Source of the DNA: Lumbricus terrestris | Taxonomy: Eukaryota > Annelida > Clitellata > Crassiclitellata > Lumbricidae | DNA: 64,000 nucleotides | Reading direction: 5' to 3' | NCBI GenBank assembly: GCA_949752735.1 | Contig: OX457042.1 | Span: 38,450,195-38,514,194, forward strand | In this document: one piece after another, positions 43,545 to 56,100 of the stretch | Numbering within the stretch: the stretch's first letter is position 1 | Layout of the letters: the number at the start of each line of letters is the position of its first letter | Notes under the pieces: generated by a model | Seen by the model: the letters and a program-made list of their open reading frames with translations, nothing else | Databases searched by the model: none | What the model was told of the DNA's origin: nothing | Position numbers and translations under genes: made by a program

Positions 43545-44411
43545 AATAAATGCTGATAGCAGCGACGATAAAGATATGCAAACGAAAATTGGATGGGCTT
43601 CACAAGCATTTGGAATGGTGATCAGGATCTGGAGAAGAATTGGGCCTAATATATAGGCCCTATCTATAGGCCTACAGAGGCTAGGGACCGTGATAACCCA
43701 CAATTAGCTTTTTTTTAAAAGTTAAACGAGCTGCAATCGGTATGTTAATCGGCATTAACCTTAATATAAGGCTCACGCACAGTGGCGTCTTTGACTTTCG
43801 AGAGTTGTAAACCAACTTTGGAGTTCTAACTGCTGACAAGGCGCACACTGTCAAGTGTCAATGTCTTCATTAGCGGACAAATGCGCATTAATTCATTTCT
43901 TGCAAGTACCTTGAGACAGAGGCTTAAAAGTGTTCGGACCAGGGACTGTTTTCCTTTTTCTAGGCATAGCCTAGTTCGCGGACCCAAGTATTTTTACTAA
44001 CAATTTTATAACGGGGTTCTTGCAAACCGAGCACCATCCGAGTTGGCTCGGAGTCTGTTCGGAGGCAAACGTGGAAGAGGTCCGATAAATATGGACGAAT
44101 TTCTTGCAGCATAATTATTTTTATGTGTTAAGGGTGTTTGAAGCTAATGTTTATGTAGTTAAACTGTGAGTATTGAATTCATATTTGTCGTGTGTTTCAG
44201 TTTTTTCACATTATCAAATAAACTTTGCCGGAATTACCGATTTTTGTTTTAAGATACGAAGGCGAATCTGACCTAACCAACCCTCACGATGCTTAACCTG
44301 AGTCCTAACCGACCCTCACGACGCCTAACCTGACCCTAACCGACACTTTGGTCCCCCGATACTATAATTATGCCGAGCGCTACTACCTATCAGCCGTATC
44401 CAATGATGCAA
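43545..44411. other. Non-genic stretch with CCTAACC repeat
   Basis: About 44270-44375 carries CCTAACCGACCCTCACGACG-type repeats and the GATACTATAATTATGC block seen at 5975-5993. No gene recognised. Confidence 0.5.
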
Positions 44412-44521
44412 TGCACTCATTAAGTAAGTAATCAACGCAAGATCTAAGTAAAACGGTCAGGTTAATGAAGTTATAAATGAGGGAAAATATGCAGTAAAAA
44501 TGAGTAAACAGAAACTTTGTA

Positions 44522-45826
44522 GGGGAAGGTTGCCAAAGATGGACCACGTAAGGATGATCGTCCGTTTTCGCCACAAATTATGAGAAAATAATTATGCAAC
44601 ACGGTCGTTACATAGATTAGGGGTTGAGACACCATTGGATGCAATAAAAATTTCATTTAAATAAATAGAATGAAAAAAAATTTTAAAAATAAAAATCGCT
44701 TAAGTGGTCCATCTTAGGAGCACGGGCGCCAAAGATGGACCATGGAAAAAATGTATTGTTAAAGGCTGATAAACAGTCTTAATTCATAAACCACTTCTGC
44801 TAAAATGAACTTACATTAAACAGTACATATTATGCAATATTATTTTTCAATAAGTAATAAACAAAATAAAAATTAAATTGTAATTTTTTATAATTTAAAG
44901 ACTCAAAAATAATTTTTTTTAAATATAAACAAAGAATTTTCTAATTTTTTTCACAATTCAACATTGTCCACGTCTCTGTCATTAATAAATTACAAATGCT
45001 AGCTTAGTAGAATATATTTCAATAAATAATAAAAAAGAAAAATATTAAATTGTATTTTTTTTATTTAAAAAACTTTAAAATATATTTTTTTAAATATAAA
45101 CAATGATATTTCTAATTTTTCTCACAGTTCAACATCGACCTCATCGCTGTCTATAATTAATTACAAATGCTAGCTTAGAAAAATATATTTAAATAAATAA
45201 TAAAAAAAGAAAAATATTAAATTGTCATTTTTTTATTTAAAAAACTTTAAAATAAATTTTTTTAAACATAAACAAAGAATTTTCTAATTTTTCTCACAGT
45301 TCAACATCGACCACATCGCTGTCTATAATAAATTACAAATGCTAGCTTAATATAATATATAGCAGCTAATTGCATTAGTAATAATGGGCATCAATGATGA
45401 TTGGACCGTGTTCATAGATAGTCGCCTAACATGGACCACACATGGTTCATCTTAGGCAACTTGCACACACCCACTTCCAACTCATTTAACTTTTTAAGCA
45501 GTTCTGATATTGGATTTTCTGGTTATGATATCTTGTAAAGAATTGAAAAACTTAGTTCATAGACGAATTCCAAACTTTTCATCAGGTCTGGCCTCGATTT
45601 TGTATTCATTTTACCCCCAAACTATTATTAGATCAAGCAATGTCAATTAACGTTTTGTCTGTTTTTTCGAAGGTGTTTCTGTGTAGCGGATGTCTAATTA
45701 TTTCATTCAATCTATCTTGTGACCTGCTAGATACGACGGCATCAAATTACGATACAGTTTCAATCCTTGTGGCCAATCACGGAGTGGTCCATCTTAGGCG
45801 CTGGTCCATCTTTGGCAACCTTCCCC
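44522..45826. mobile_element. MITE with TA target duplication, 1305 bp
   Basis: Ends GGGGAAGGTTGCCAAAGATG and CATCTTTGGCAACCTTCCCC are perfect inverted repeats extending through GGACCA. TA lies at both edges, as in Tc1/mariner-type insertions. Internal copies of the terminal word occur at 44703-44745. The middle is an AT-rich tandem array. Confidence 0.8.
44820..45350. repeat. About 171-bp AT-rich tandem repeat, three copies
   Basis: The word ACAAATGCTAGCTTA occurs at 44992, 45163 and 45335, each preceded by CACARTTCAACATYG. The units diverge by scattered substitutions. Confidence 0.85.
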
Positions 45827-46001
45827 TAATTGAATAAACCTGCGCTTTGTAAACTGAGTCATAGGTTCTTTTGAAGTAAAATGGGTATAATTTAATATTC
45901 TGCACTCATTAAGTAAGTAATGAGTTCATAGGTGTTTTGCACTTCGGTGCCACTAATTTCGAACGAATCCGAACGAAAGCTCATGACTGGAAGGGGAAAT
46001 G

Positions 46002-46405
46002 GGTTATATTCTATAATGACTCGGTAGACGTTCTAGAATGACTCGGTAGACACCAAGAACTAACGTTGCAGCGTTGTTATCTTTAATAAATCCAACTTCT
46101 AGTTTGCCGAGAATCCTTTTAATCGATCCAGCTTCTCTTTAGGCAAGAATTTGTTCGATAAATCCCGCTTCTATTTCGTCAGCAAATATTTTTCAGCCAT
46201 TTTTCATTGAAAATTATTGTTCATCAATCCAGCTTCAGAATGACTGCACTAACCCTAAAACTAACCCTAACCGACCCTCACGACGCCTAACCTGAGCCCT
46301 AACCGACCCTCACACGAAAAATTCCGCTTCAATTTCGTCAGGAAATATTTTTCATCAAATTTATAAAAAAAGTTACTTGCTACCGAGTCATTATAGAATA
46401 TAACC
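46002..46405. mobile_element. Foldback element, 404 bp (CTCGGTAG-related)
   Basis: The ends are GGTTATATTCTATAATGACT and its complement AGTCATTATAGAATATAACC, then CGGTAG. GGGGAAATG (9 bp; 8 bp if one end base is counted in) flanks it at 45993-46001 and 46406-46414. The interior has diverged 35-bp-type units (46080-46250) and CCTAACC repeats (46255-46320). Confidence 0.82.
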
Positions 46406-46773
46406 GGGGAAATGGACATTAGCACCCCTGGACATTAGCCACCCGGACATTATCCCCTGGACAAAAGCCTCCGGATATTATCCACCCACCCCCCCCCCAG
46501 TCTGACCTAAAAATAATGCACAAAATGTAGCAATAGACCTATGTTACATATAAATGAGTATCTATACATTACACATTAGTTCAACATCCTGTAAGAATAT
46601 GCAAAGTTAATTGAAGGTTTAATATGTATATTATAAAACATTTAAAGGTCTGAAACGACACTAAGAAGTCTACGAAGCTCATACGTAAATGACGTTAACA
46701 AACCTTCGTTGTAGCTAAAACTGATACTAACAAGTATACTGTATACGATTCCCATTCGTTCATTTATCTAATT

Positions 46774-47409
46774 CAGCGTTTCCCAAACTTTTTGGGCCAT
46801 GGAACCCTTCAAGACCTAACATTTTCTTGCGGAACCCCAATCTCATCTAACCGCATTAAAACATGCATAGCGCCTGAGTGCTGCATAGGCCTACTAAACA
46901 TGCGCCATTGTAGAAAGTTTATTTTTCTTATTGGAACATTAAATTGCACTGTATTAAAAACTACGACTCGTTGACCACACTAGGTGTACTGCATGGAGTA
47001 CATTGATGCTAGAAAGCTGGATTCTTTTTGTAGGCTGCATCATTTCGTCGATTTTATGTTGCATCTGTTCTAGTAAAATACGAGAATGCAGTCTCGTACA
47101 ATTTTTACGTGGTAAATGGTAAAAGCATGCTAACTCCTGTTACTTGGGAGTATTTTTTAGCTATCCAATTCCAGACAATTCCTGATCAGTGAAGGTTGAT
47201 TAGAATTCTGCTCCATTTGCGTTATGTCAATAAGATGTTCGTGGTCTTCATTAGAAGAGTTGGCTGGTTTTTCACCTACTTTGAATGGTCTTTTATCCAA
47301 TCATTATCATCATTCATAGTAAGAAAGTATTTGAGCATCATTTCGCGGAACCCCTGCGCCCACCCCGCGAAACCCTTGGGTTCCGCGGAACCCACTTTGG
47401 GAAACGCTG
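46774..47409. mobile_element. hAT-like element, 636 bp
   Basis: Ends CAGCGTTTCCCAAACTTT and AAGTGGGTT-type reverse partner ending TTGGGAAACGCTG, flanked by a perfect 8-bp duplication ATCTAATT (46766-46773, 47410-47417). Confidence 0.9.
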
Positions 47410-48293
47410 ATCTAATTTATTGAATCTTATTTTGAATGGAAACGACACTAATAAGTTTGTGAAGCTGAGATGTAGCCTAACTGACGTTAACAAACCTTTG
47501 TTGTAGGGCACTAAACAAATAGACTGCATAGGCCCCGTATACATACCATTCCTATTCGTTCATTTCAAATCTAAGTCTATGCCTACTGACACAATTAGGA
47601 CTTATATGACACTAAGAACTTTCGTTTACATGTGAATACCAGTGACAAGTCTTATCGGCCACAGCATTATTATATGATTTGCACATAGGTGGATTTTGTT
47701 CGGGGGTGGGGCTAATGTCCTACGCAAAATCGGGGGATAATGTCCGGGGGGCTTTTGTCCGGGGGGCATAATGTCCAGGGGGCTAATGTCCAGAGGGTTA
47801 ATGTCCTACACTCACTGGAAGGCCGTTTCTGTCAACAGAATTTCAGACATTTCATCTTCGCTCTTTTGAGCTTTTCAGGAATTTTTTCTATTGCTGTAAT
47901 TAAATATTAATGTTGCATTTACTCTTAGAGCATGTGCTAATTTCTTGTTAATTACTTACTTACTGAACTGCCTCATGGGATGCGGCAGCGCTCTATTTTA
48001 GCGATTTCTTGGGCAGCCATACTGTTTAATGGACAGGCACATAGTCTTCTGGATTACCGACAGATGTGCTGAAAAGTTAGATGAGTAGGTAGATGAGTAC
48101 ATCGACTAGGTCGCCAATATGCAGTGAGTAAACAATATTATTATGGCGTGGCACCAAATATGGCCACCATTGATTGGGGGGAGAATAGAGCACTCTGACC
48201 TATAGCCTGGAACAGTCTGCCTACAACTATTCATTCAGCCAACTCAGTTGAGGCTTTCAAATCTTAACTCAATATCTCTTAGAACTCTTAAGG

Positions 48294-49561
48294 CAGTGGT
48301 TCCCAACCTTTTTTGACTGCAGGGCCACTTTTTCTAAGTTTGAGGACACGAGGGCCACTTTTTCTTAGTTGAAGGACATCGGTGGGCCACAAGCTAAAAT
48401 TTAATTAACTAAAAGAATATAAAATTGGTGTAATTGGATCAAAGGAGAATGTTTGATGTTATTTTTAGATGTAAAAATAAAATAATTCGTAATAGAAAAT
48501 AATTAGGGGTCATTGCATAATTACGTAACGCTCGAGGGTGGGTGGGTGGGTGGGGTCATTGAAAACGTTACGAAACGTTACGTGGGTGGGGAGAGCTGAA
48601 CGTTACGTAACGCCTTGAAAAAATTAATGAATATTAAATTACCATCGAATGACAGTTCAGACATGATGTGATCGAAGTTTGAACTTCGTGACATTGATTT
48701 AAAACGTAACCAAAGTAGGTCTAAGCTTATGTAAGAAGATACGGCAGCAGACACCAGTAACATGCCAGGTCAACATGATCTATTCTCCCGTTTGTGCAAA
48801 CCGGAAAGCACTGTTTGACTTTGTTTGGATCTGTTATAGTTTTGCCAACGGAACAATTAACGCACGTGGTGGGACCTAATTCCCTTTGTATCCCTAACAT
48901 TGAAGAACAACTTTGAAGCATATTTCACTTAGGGGACACGAATCTCAAACATTTAAAATTGATGCTCAACAGAACTCCGCAATATGTCTATTAATAATAA
49001 TCGAATTGCTCAGACTAAGTAAATAATTAGTTCATTTAATTTTGATTAATTATTAATGAGCAATTTAGTCGGTGAAACTTTTCAGTAGTGTGCAAAATTG
49101 TATTCTTGATGCATTTCAAACATGACTATCATTTATATAAATAAAAATTCTGTGTATTGTAGGTCTAGCCTACTTTCAAATTAGCCTACAAGCTTAATTC
49201 ACATAGGCCTACTACGCTATATATTAATTTTACTATGAAAATATGAATTATAGTTATGCGCTAACGTAAGCAAATAATTGACCTAAATCTCAACTGATTT
49301 TTCGTAACAATCATTACGTAACGCTGGGGAGGGTGGGTGGGTGGGTCAAGGGAAAAGTTACAAAGCGTTACAGGGTGGATGGGTGGGTCGAAAACGGTCA
49401 TTTTCGGCGTTACGTAATTATGCAATGACCCCTTATGTGTTCTATCTTGTCCAAATTGTACATTTTTCATACATTTTTGTTAATTCTTTGAGAGATAAGT
49501 TTCAATTTTTTAGGCCTGGCAGGCCACTTTTGGCTCGTGGGCCACGAGTTGGGAACCACTG
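48294..49561. mobile_element. hAT-like element, 1268 bp, inside the LINE
   Basis: Ends CAGTGGTTCCCAACC and GTTGGGAACCACTG, flanked by a perfect 8-bp duplication TCTTAAGG (48286-48293, 49562-49569). Subterminal GGGCCAC words are inverted at the two ends. Confidence 0.92.
48506..49432. mobile_element. PIF/Harbinger-like MITE, 927 bp, inside the hAT element
   Basis: Ends GGGGTCATTGCATAATTACG and CGTAATTATGCAATGACCCC, flanked by TTA (48503-48505, 49433-49435), the typical Harbinger 3-bp duplication. GGGTGGGTGGGTGGG tracts lie inside both ends. Confidence 0.88.
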
Positions 49562-49670
49562 TCTTAAGGCGTACCTTTGACTGATTGCATTCTTATGTTT
49601 GTAGATACCCCTTGTAACGGCATGTGCGGTGTTACGGCACCATAGAAATTCTCGTCATTATTATTATTAC

Positions 49671-50153
49671 AGCCTAATTTTCCGCGAAACTTAGTGACAA
49701 ATATAAGAATGGTCTGGCTCCAAGCTTGTCTTGAAGTCTACTATGGCTCATTGAACATTGACCGACGGTGTGATGGCTTGGACTAGGTCATGTGTTTACC
49801 ACTAGTGCCAACCTTTGCTGGGCGAGCAACCAAAGAGAAAGATCAATCGCTCATCTCATGTGGGAAGCTATGCTTCCAGTGTGCTAGTGTCATTATTTAC
49901 TCGTGAACCATTTAAGAAAGGCATCCTTAAGATTCAGTTGGAGGTAAACGAGTACATCGACTCATTCGCCGATATACAGGAAGTAAACATCGACCAAGCC
50001 GAGTACTCGTTTACCCAGTTGTATTGAATTGGTGATTGCAACTTAACTATCTAAACAAAATTCTACATTGTGCGTAATACTGACAGTCACTTGGCAGTAA
50101 CACTGGAATGCTATAACTATGCTGTTGATTGTTGACAGATTTCTACTGACAGT
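49671..50153. other. Upstream region of MICU1
   Basis: Contains CGAGTACATCGACTCATTCG, partly repeated from 48100-48140. An in-frame TGA at 50133-50135 precedes the MICU1 ATG. AG sites at 50137-50138 and 50151-50152 could be acceptors of the first coding exon if an upstream untranslated exon exists. No promoter motif could be supported. Confidence 0.45.
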
Positions 50154-53100
50154 ATGTGGAAGTTAGTCTGGTGTGTGCAACGATCACAGCCTATATGCAG
50201 GAGACATGTGGGATATGCAGCTGCAGCCAGCACAAGATGCTATTCAATGCTCTGCGCAACTGCTGAACGTCGCTCATTCCCTATTCTTGCTGCCACTGTG
50301 GTTGAAAGTCAGAACAATGGACAGAGGAAAAGATATAAGAATCGCTATCATGGTTTCTCAGATGGCTCTCCAAAGCCTAGTTCAACGTATTCAAAGTTGT
50401 ATTATACTTTGATAGGAGGACTAATGTTTGCAACTGTCTTGACTCCAATGTAAGTACGACAGCTAACATCAATTCTCGGCTTAGAATCATATCTTGGGCT
50501 ATTTCTTTTTCTACATCCTGAATTTAGTCAGCCAAATTGTCCGAAGTCTGTTGTACCAAATTTATTTGCTTAGTGTTTCAGACTGCTTTATAATTTTTAT
50601 GTGCTAGCACGGGACTTTTAGTGTGGCAAATCATTTCTCTTTCTTCAGGTGGGATTATATAATCAAGTGGACAAGTGTTGAAGCTGCATCAGTTTCTAAA
50701 GTGGAATCCAGTGACTCAAAAGAGCACTCAAATGCAGCATTGGAAGAAAGCAAAGGAGAAGAGAGTGAAGAGGATGATGAAGACAAAGACAAAAAACGCA
50801 AAAAGAAGCGAGTTGGCTTTCGTGATCGAAAGGTAGGAAATATGCGATGTCATGACATTTCTAAATAACCAATTAACCATACACTGACATTTGAATAAAC
50901 ATTAATTTACTCATGTTTAATTCCACTTTATGAATCCCTTCAATTGAGATGGTGCATGTATGTGACCCATGAAATCAAAATGGTTCACATGTCTAAAATT
51001 TAACATTACAAGTAGTATACAAAACTATACATATTCTTAACACATTCAGTGCCACGTACGTATATATACGTACTTCAGCCAGTCATTTAACATGGCGTGT
51101 AGGCAGTGAATGTGTTATAGGCCATATTTCTGCTTTAAAATGACATAACATTTTTGATTATATTTCGCTGTTTAACAGAGTTATGAAAGATTATGCTTCC
51201 TCTCTTTGGAAATTGTTAATTCAAGAAAAACACATTCAAGTTCATCAACAATCATGCGCAGTATTTAGCCAGGCTGTAGAAACGATTACAATCTACAGTG
51301 TCCGAGTTTGCCTATACATTAGCGACCGTGCAGCACCTACATTCCGTACAACTGACGTGCCTCCGGCAGCAGCCATGATCTGTACTGAGCTGTATTGAGC
51401 TGGTGTAGTTCCATTCGAACCCTATTTATACTTTCTCAATAGGGATCTGTGTTCAGGGATATATGTCCCCAATATAAGACTTGCTGTAAAACTCAACAGA
51501 CATGCTCCAGGCCTAATAAATTGAAACCTATAGTCTTACAGAATGGTCAAGTTCTTGCAGAAAGGAGGCAAGCAGAGGCTGAGGTGTTCATGTCTCTGAT
51601 TGCTAGTACCGTATTTTTCGGACTATAAGTCGCGGTTTTTTACATGGCCGTCGGCGATTGCGACTTGTATAAAGGTGCAACGTATGTATTAAAATTTCAA
51701 AAAATTTCCAACCGGTATTTTCGGAAAATATAATCGGAACAAAGAAGCAATATTAAATCACATTTATTGAACGTGAAACAACCCATTGTAAATTGTCATA
51801 GCTTCACGTGGGATTGGGAATAGATACATATCGATAGCGTCATCAACTTTGGTAAACAGGGCTAAGCATGTAATCTCTAATTATATAGGGCCTATATCTA
51901 CAGCGAGTTAGATTGGCTTTGATAACGACGTAAATAAAGCTTATTCCTACCTAACCCGGGAAGTAGGCCTGCGAATCTACGATATACAGGTATAGCAAGG
52001 AACAATTGTATCTTGTTGCTAGCCTAATTAAAATTCTATAGTATCCTATCAGATTGAAATTCGCTCTAAGACTCATGTTATTAGACCGTTTAGAATGTGA
52101 AAGGGTGAAATTATGCATTCCTTCGTATTCTGTGGCCCAGCCGATCTTTGAAACCCTAGTCGTCTATATTTCGAGGTCGTTTGTTTGCGTTCAATTCGTA
52201 TTCGATGGCCCAGCCAATGAAGTGCTTGTTTTAATTATTTGTTTAAGGTAGGCTGACAGTCCCTGTGTATAGTTTGACAGATGCGATCTTTTAATTATAT
52301 CATGACTAGAGTCAGTCTTGTAGAGCCTCAGCTTGGGTAATTGTTTGTTTGAAGAATTAGACCCTTGCTGGTCCTACCTATGATTCCGCGTCGTCGTCGC
52401 CATCTTAATTATCGGTACCCCAGTCGTCTATATTTCAAGGTCGTTTGTTTGCGTTCAATTCGTATTCTGTGGCCCAGCCGATCTTTGAAAGCGCTTGTTT
52501 AATTTATTTGTTTAAGGCAGGCTCTGTACATAGTAGGACAGGTGCGATATTTTAATTATATCATGACTAGAGTCAGTGTTGTAGAGCCTGGGTGATTGTT
52601 TGTTTTAACAATTAGGTCCAAAAAAAATGTGTTTCCGGTAACAGAGCTCTAAAAAATTGGGTAGGTAGGTCCAAAAATATTTTTATTTTGGTAAAATATT
52701 TTTATACAGTGACTATCCGAAAAATTATACTCAACTACTCTTTTTTGCATAAAGGTACACGCTGCAACAGAGTACGTGTTCTAAGCACGTATAAACTGCC
52801 TATTTCCCAACTGTCTGTACCTAAAATTGGTCTAGAAAACAATTCTATTAATTTCATTTTGTTGGTGTCTTTTCTGGTAAGATAAAGTGGGGAAGGGAAG
52901 GGGAAGATGAGTGCGAACAGAACATCACTGCTAGGGTCATTCCAGACTGGCCGAGCCAGTGACTAGTTACACCTAGAGGTTGCTAGATTTGTTTTCCCTA
53001 GTCACCGTTATAGGTGGCTCAAGTAAGAATGATAAGGCTAGAGGCTCAAGACTGGCAACCAGGAAGTAGTTAGGCAGGCGTGAAACTCTAAGGCAATGTC

Positions 53101-56100
53101 ACTGTAAATAAAAAAAATTACACAAAATTTTCCGAGTCGCAGCAATAAAAGTGAGTCGGTCTGGTTACCGGAAACACAACATTTTTTGCCTAAGATCCAA
53201 CTCTATATGGAAGGCAATGTCACCGTATTATGTCAATAAAAATTTGGGGAATTTTTTTATTAAAATTTGTTGTTAATTAAAAAAAATTTAAATAAAAAAA
53301 TTTCACAAAATTATTTGAGTCGCGACAATGAAAGAGGGTCGGTCAGGTTACCGGAAACATAACATTTTTTTTGGCCTAAGGATGACTGAAATGCAGAGTT
53401 TTGTATGCAGTTAACCGGGTCTTGAAAGTTACTTTTCTATACTACCGTATATACTCGCGTATAAGTTGAAAAATTTAGGACTATTTCAGAACGCCAAAAA
53501 CCGTCTTCGACTTATACGCGAGGCGCAAAACCGACGGTCGATTTTCGGACCGAATATTCGACACGAAAATGGACTTACCGTACATCTTAAACCCTCAGTC
53601 TTTGTTACATCGTTTTCCAAGGAAAATTACATTTCAACGAATTACTCACTAAATACAGTTTGAAACGAAATATTCTTCTCTTATAACAATGTAATTATAA
53701 TTATGACTGTACAATATAATTATATCATGCACCGAAAGTGATCTTTATTATCGCCAAAAGAACTTTGTAAATCGCGGGATTCGCGGCGGTCATCAATATG
53801 AAGGGACAACCGCACCGAGCGCAGTAAGAAGGACAACCGCACCGAGCGCAGTAAGATTTTGTACGAGATATATATTCTTTGACGTACGCCATGAGGTAGC
53901 GCTGCCGCCAGAGTGCTTTTTCAGTTGGCGCTGACATACTTGCTAAATTTATAATAGAAACCGGAAGCAGTTGACGGAAGTCATCATCACTGTTAATATT
54001 ATGAACAATTCCAAACATAATTTTGATAGAATTTGGGTGTTTTTTTTAGTTCTTTAATCATTAAAAATGATATTGTTAAATGTCACTTGTTTTGATTTTA
54101 TGCATTCGACTTATATGCGAGCCGTCGATTTTGGACGTTATTTTTTTCGAAAAACTACACTTCGACTTATACGCGGATCGACTTATACGCGAGTATATAC
54201 GGTATACTATACAATTTTAGGATTTATAAAGGACCTCTCACGGTACAACCTAATCAGAGGCGCTCCCAGTGCGAAGATCCCGATAGAAAACGAAAAGTTT
54301 TAAGGAAACGCGCAGAAACAGTGCCTCCAGATAAGATCTGAGCACGAATTATAGTAGGGAGGCCATTCCACTGCAAAAGGCCGACAGAAGCAAAGGCACG
54401 ATGCTGAGCTGTAGCAGTCCGAGACCGTGGTACAAGAAGGTCATGATGATCTAAAGTCTAAAGATCGGAGAGGACGTCCAGTGGTAGTTAAGATAGGCCG
54501 TCTAATTAGGGCCCCCAGAAATTTGCGCCAAAAAATTGAAAAAATTGCGCACCAAAAACAATAAACTTGCCCGAATTTTGCGCAAGTTAAAAAATGAAAA
54601 TGTTCGTTATTTTTTCATTGAATCAGTGTGCCAAAGTATCCAACAGTGCTTTTGTCATTTAGTGCAAAGCTTTGGCATTCTAGAAATTAGACAATGAAGC
54701 CAAAAATGCAGTTATAAAGTTCCTATAACCATAAGATTAATGTATTCAGACGATCGCAAATAATTTTAATTTTGCAAAATTTACACCCACCGAAATCTAT
54801 GCTCATTACAAATGTAACTTCAAAATAGTACTATATATGCCTATCTATATAAATAAAAATGTAAAACGCTACCGTTCGACAAGAAGGATCTCGGAAAGTT
54901 ATTCACCGATTGTTTTCAAAATTTTACCAAAACGTTCCATTCGAACATAAGCGGGTTTGTGTAATGCCTTTTGGGAAAAAGCGCAATCTTTACGACCCAA
55001 AAAACACAACTTTTAATTCCATTCTATAGACGTCGATGGAGTCCAGCCATTTCGAGTTTGAACTGTCACGCATTAGTCCGCCCATTCTTCGGGCGCGTTT
55101 CAAAACCATTCTTCAGGCACGTTTCAAAACGTGTAGCCGACCGTCTGCTATAGCGCAAATTTATGTGTAACTGTCGGATTTTACCAAATTGTCCATTTGC
55201 GGCCGTTTTCGCGCGTCTTTCTACAGTTTTCACGCATCCGTCCGTCCATTTTCGGGCGCGTTTTAAAATGTTTATCCGGCGACGGGGAGGGAGGGGAGGA
55301 AACGGGAGAGAGGGATGCAGGGAGGGAGAGAGGGATGGAGGGAGGGACGGAGAGAGGGAGGAAGGGGAGGGGAGGGTAGAGGCAAAGGGCGGGGGAGGGG
55401 AAGGGGAAGGGGAGGGGCAAAGGGCGAGGAAGAAGGAAGGGGAGGGGAAATGGGAGGGGACGTAGGAAGGGAGGCTTGGGCAGTCTTTTCAGCCACAGCA
55501 ACGCGTGGCCGGGTACAGCTAGTATTATAATGAATCACCAAGTTACACAACGTGCTGAGTACTAGCCTTCCATCTTTGTGTGCACGCCTGACGCCTATAG
55601 ATTAAATGCGTTCGTTCTGTCATAAGCGAGACAGCAATCGACGCTGCTGTGTGACCGCTTTGAGAAACTTCGTCTAACACATTTATTGTGTGGCCGTGAA
55701 GTTCTGGAATGTTTTATACTATAAGTCTGTGCGTGCGTTACTACCAAAAATATCGATCTTTAACTAAAAATTCATTTATAATTTCATCCCATTCGGCGGC
55801 CGCCATTTTGATTATCGCACATCGGTCGTCGTTGCTATGTTGAACTGTCATGGACCGCGGTGATTTTAAGTCAATCAAAGCCCAATTTAGATAAATTAGC
55901 AAGATTTTTTCAAAATTTGCGCTAAAATCGCGCGGATTGCCAATTTTTGCGCTGTTGCGCTAAACCTGGAAATTTGCGCAAAATTTGCGCTGCGCAAGAT
56001 CGCGAATTTCTGGGGGCCCTACCTAATGAGATCACAGAGGTAGCGAGTAGCTTGACCCAAAACATCTTATTGGTAAGAAAGAGAATTTTATATTGAATCT

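Larger units (their letters stand above)
45993..47812. mobile_element. Foldback element with GGACATTA-CCCC arms, carrying insertions
   Basis: The left arm (about 45993-46001 and 46415-46500, split by the next element) repeats GGACATTAGC-CCCC units. The right arm (47701-47812) is the reverse complement, ending TTAATGTCCTACACTC. The arms follow the same plan as those at 5156-5905. A foldback element sits in the left arm and an hAT MITE in the interior. Two diverged direct copies of GACGTTAACAAACCTT are also inside. Confidence 0.7.
48196..49670 (+). pseudogene. LINE C-terminus and tail, split by an hAT element
   Basis: 48205-48293 reads AWNSLPTTIHSANSVEAFKS-like sequence, with one frame break, and 49570-49670 continues with the tail GTAACGGCATG, TTACGGCACCATAGAAAT and an ATT repeat, the same family as 16075-17108. 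Confidence 0.75.

Noticed and set aside
44270..46320. Telomere-like CCCTAACC words
   Set aside because: They are degenerate, interspersed with GACCCTCACGACG and recur inside dispersed repeats rather than forming a pure telomeric array.
51620..51700. A second MITE beginning ACCGTATTTTTCGGACTATA
   Set aside because: It resembles a known type of terminal repeat, but no matching right end could be found nearby.
55181..55550. Open frames of up to 106 codons on both strands
   Set aside because: They are produced by a GGGAGA low-complexity tract inside a Helitron and have no conserved composition other than Pro/Leu or Gly/Arg/Glu.
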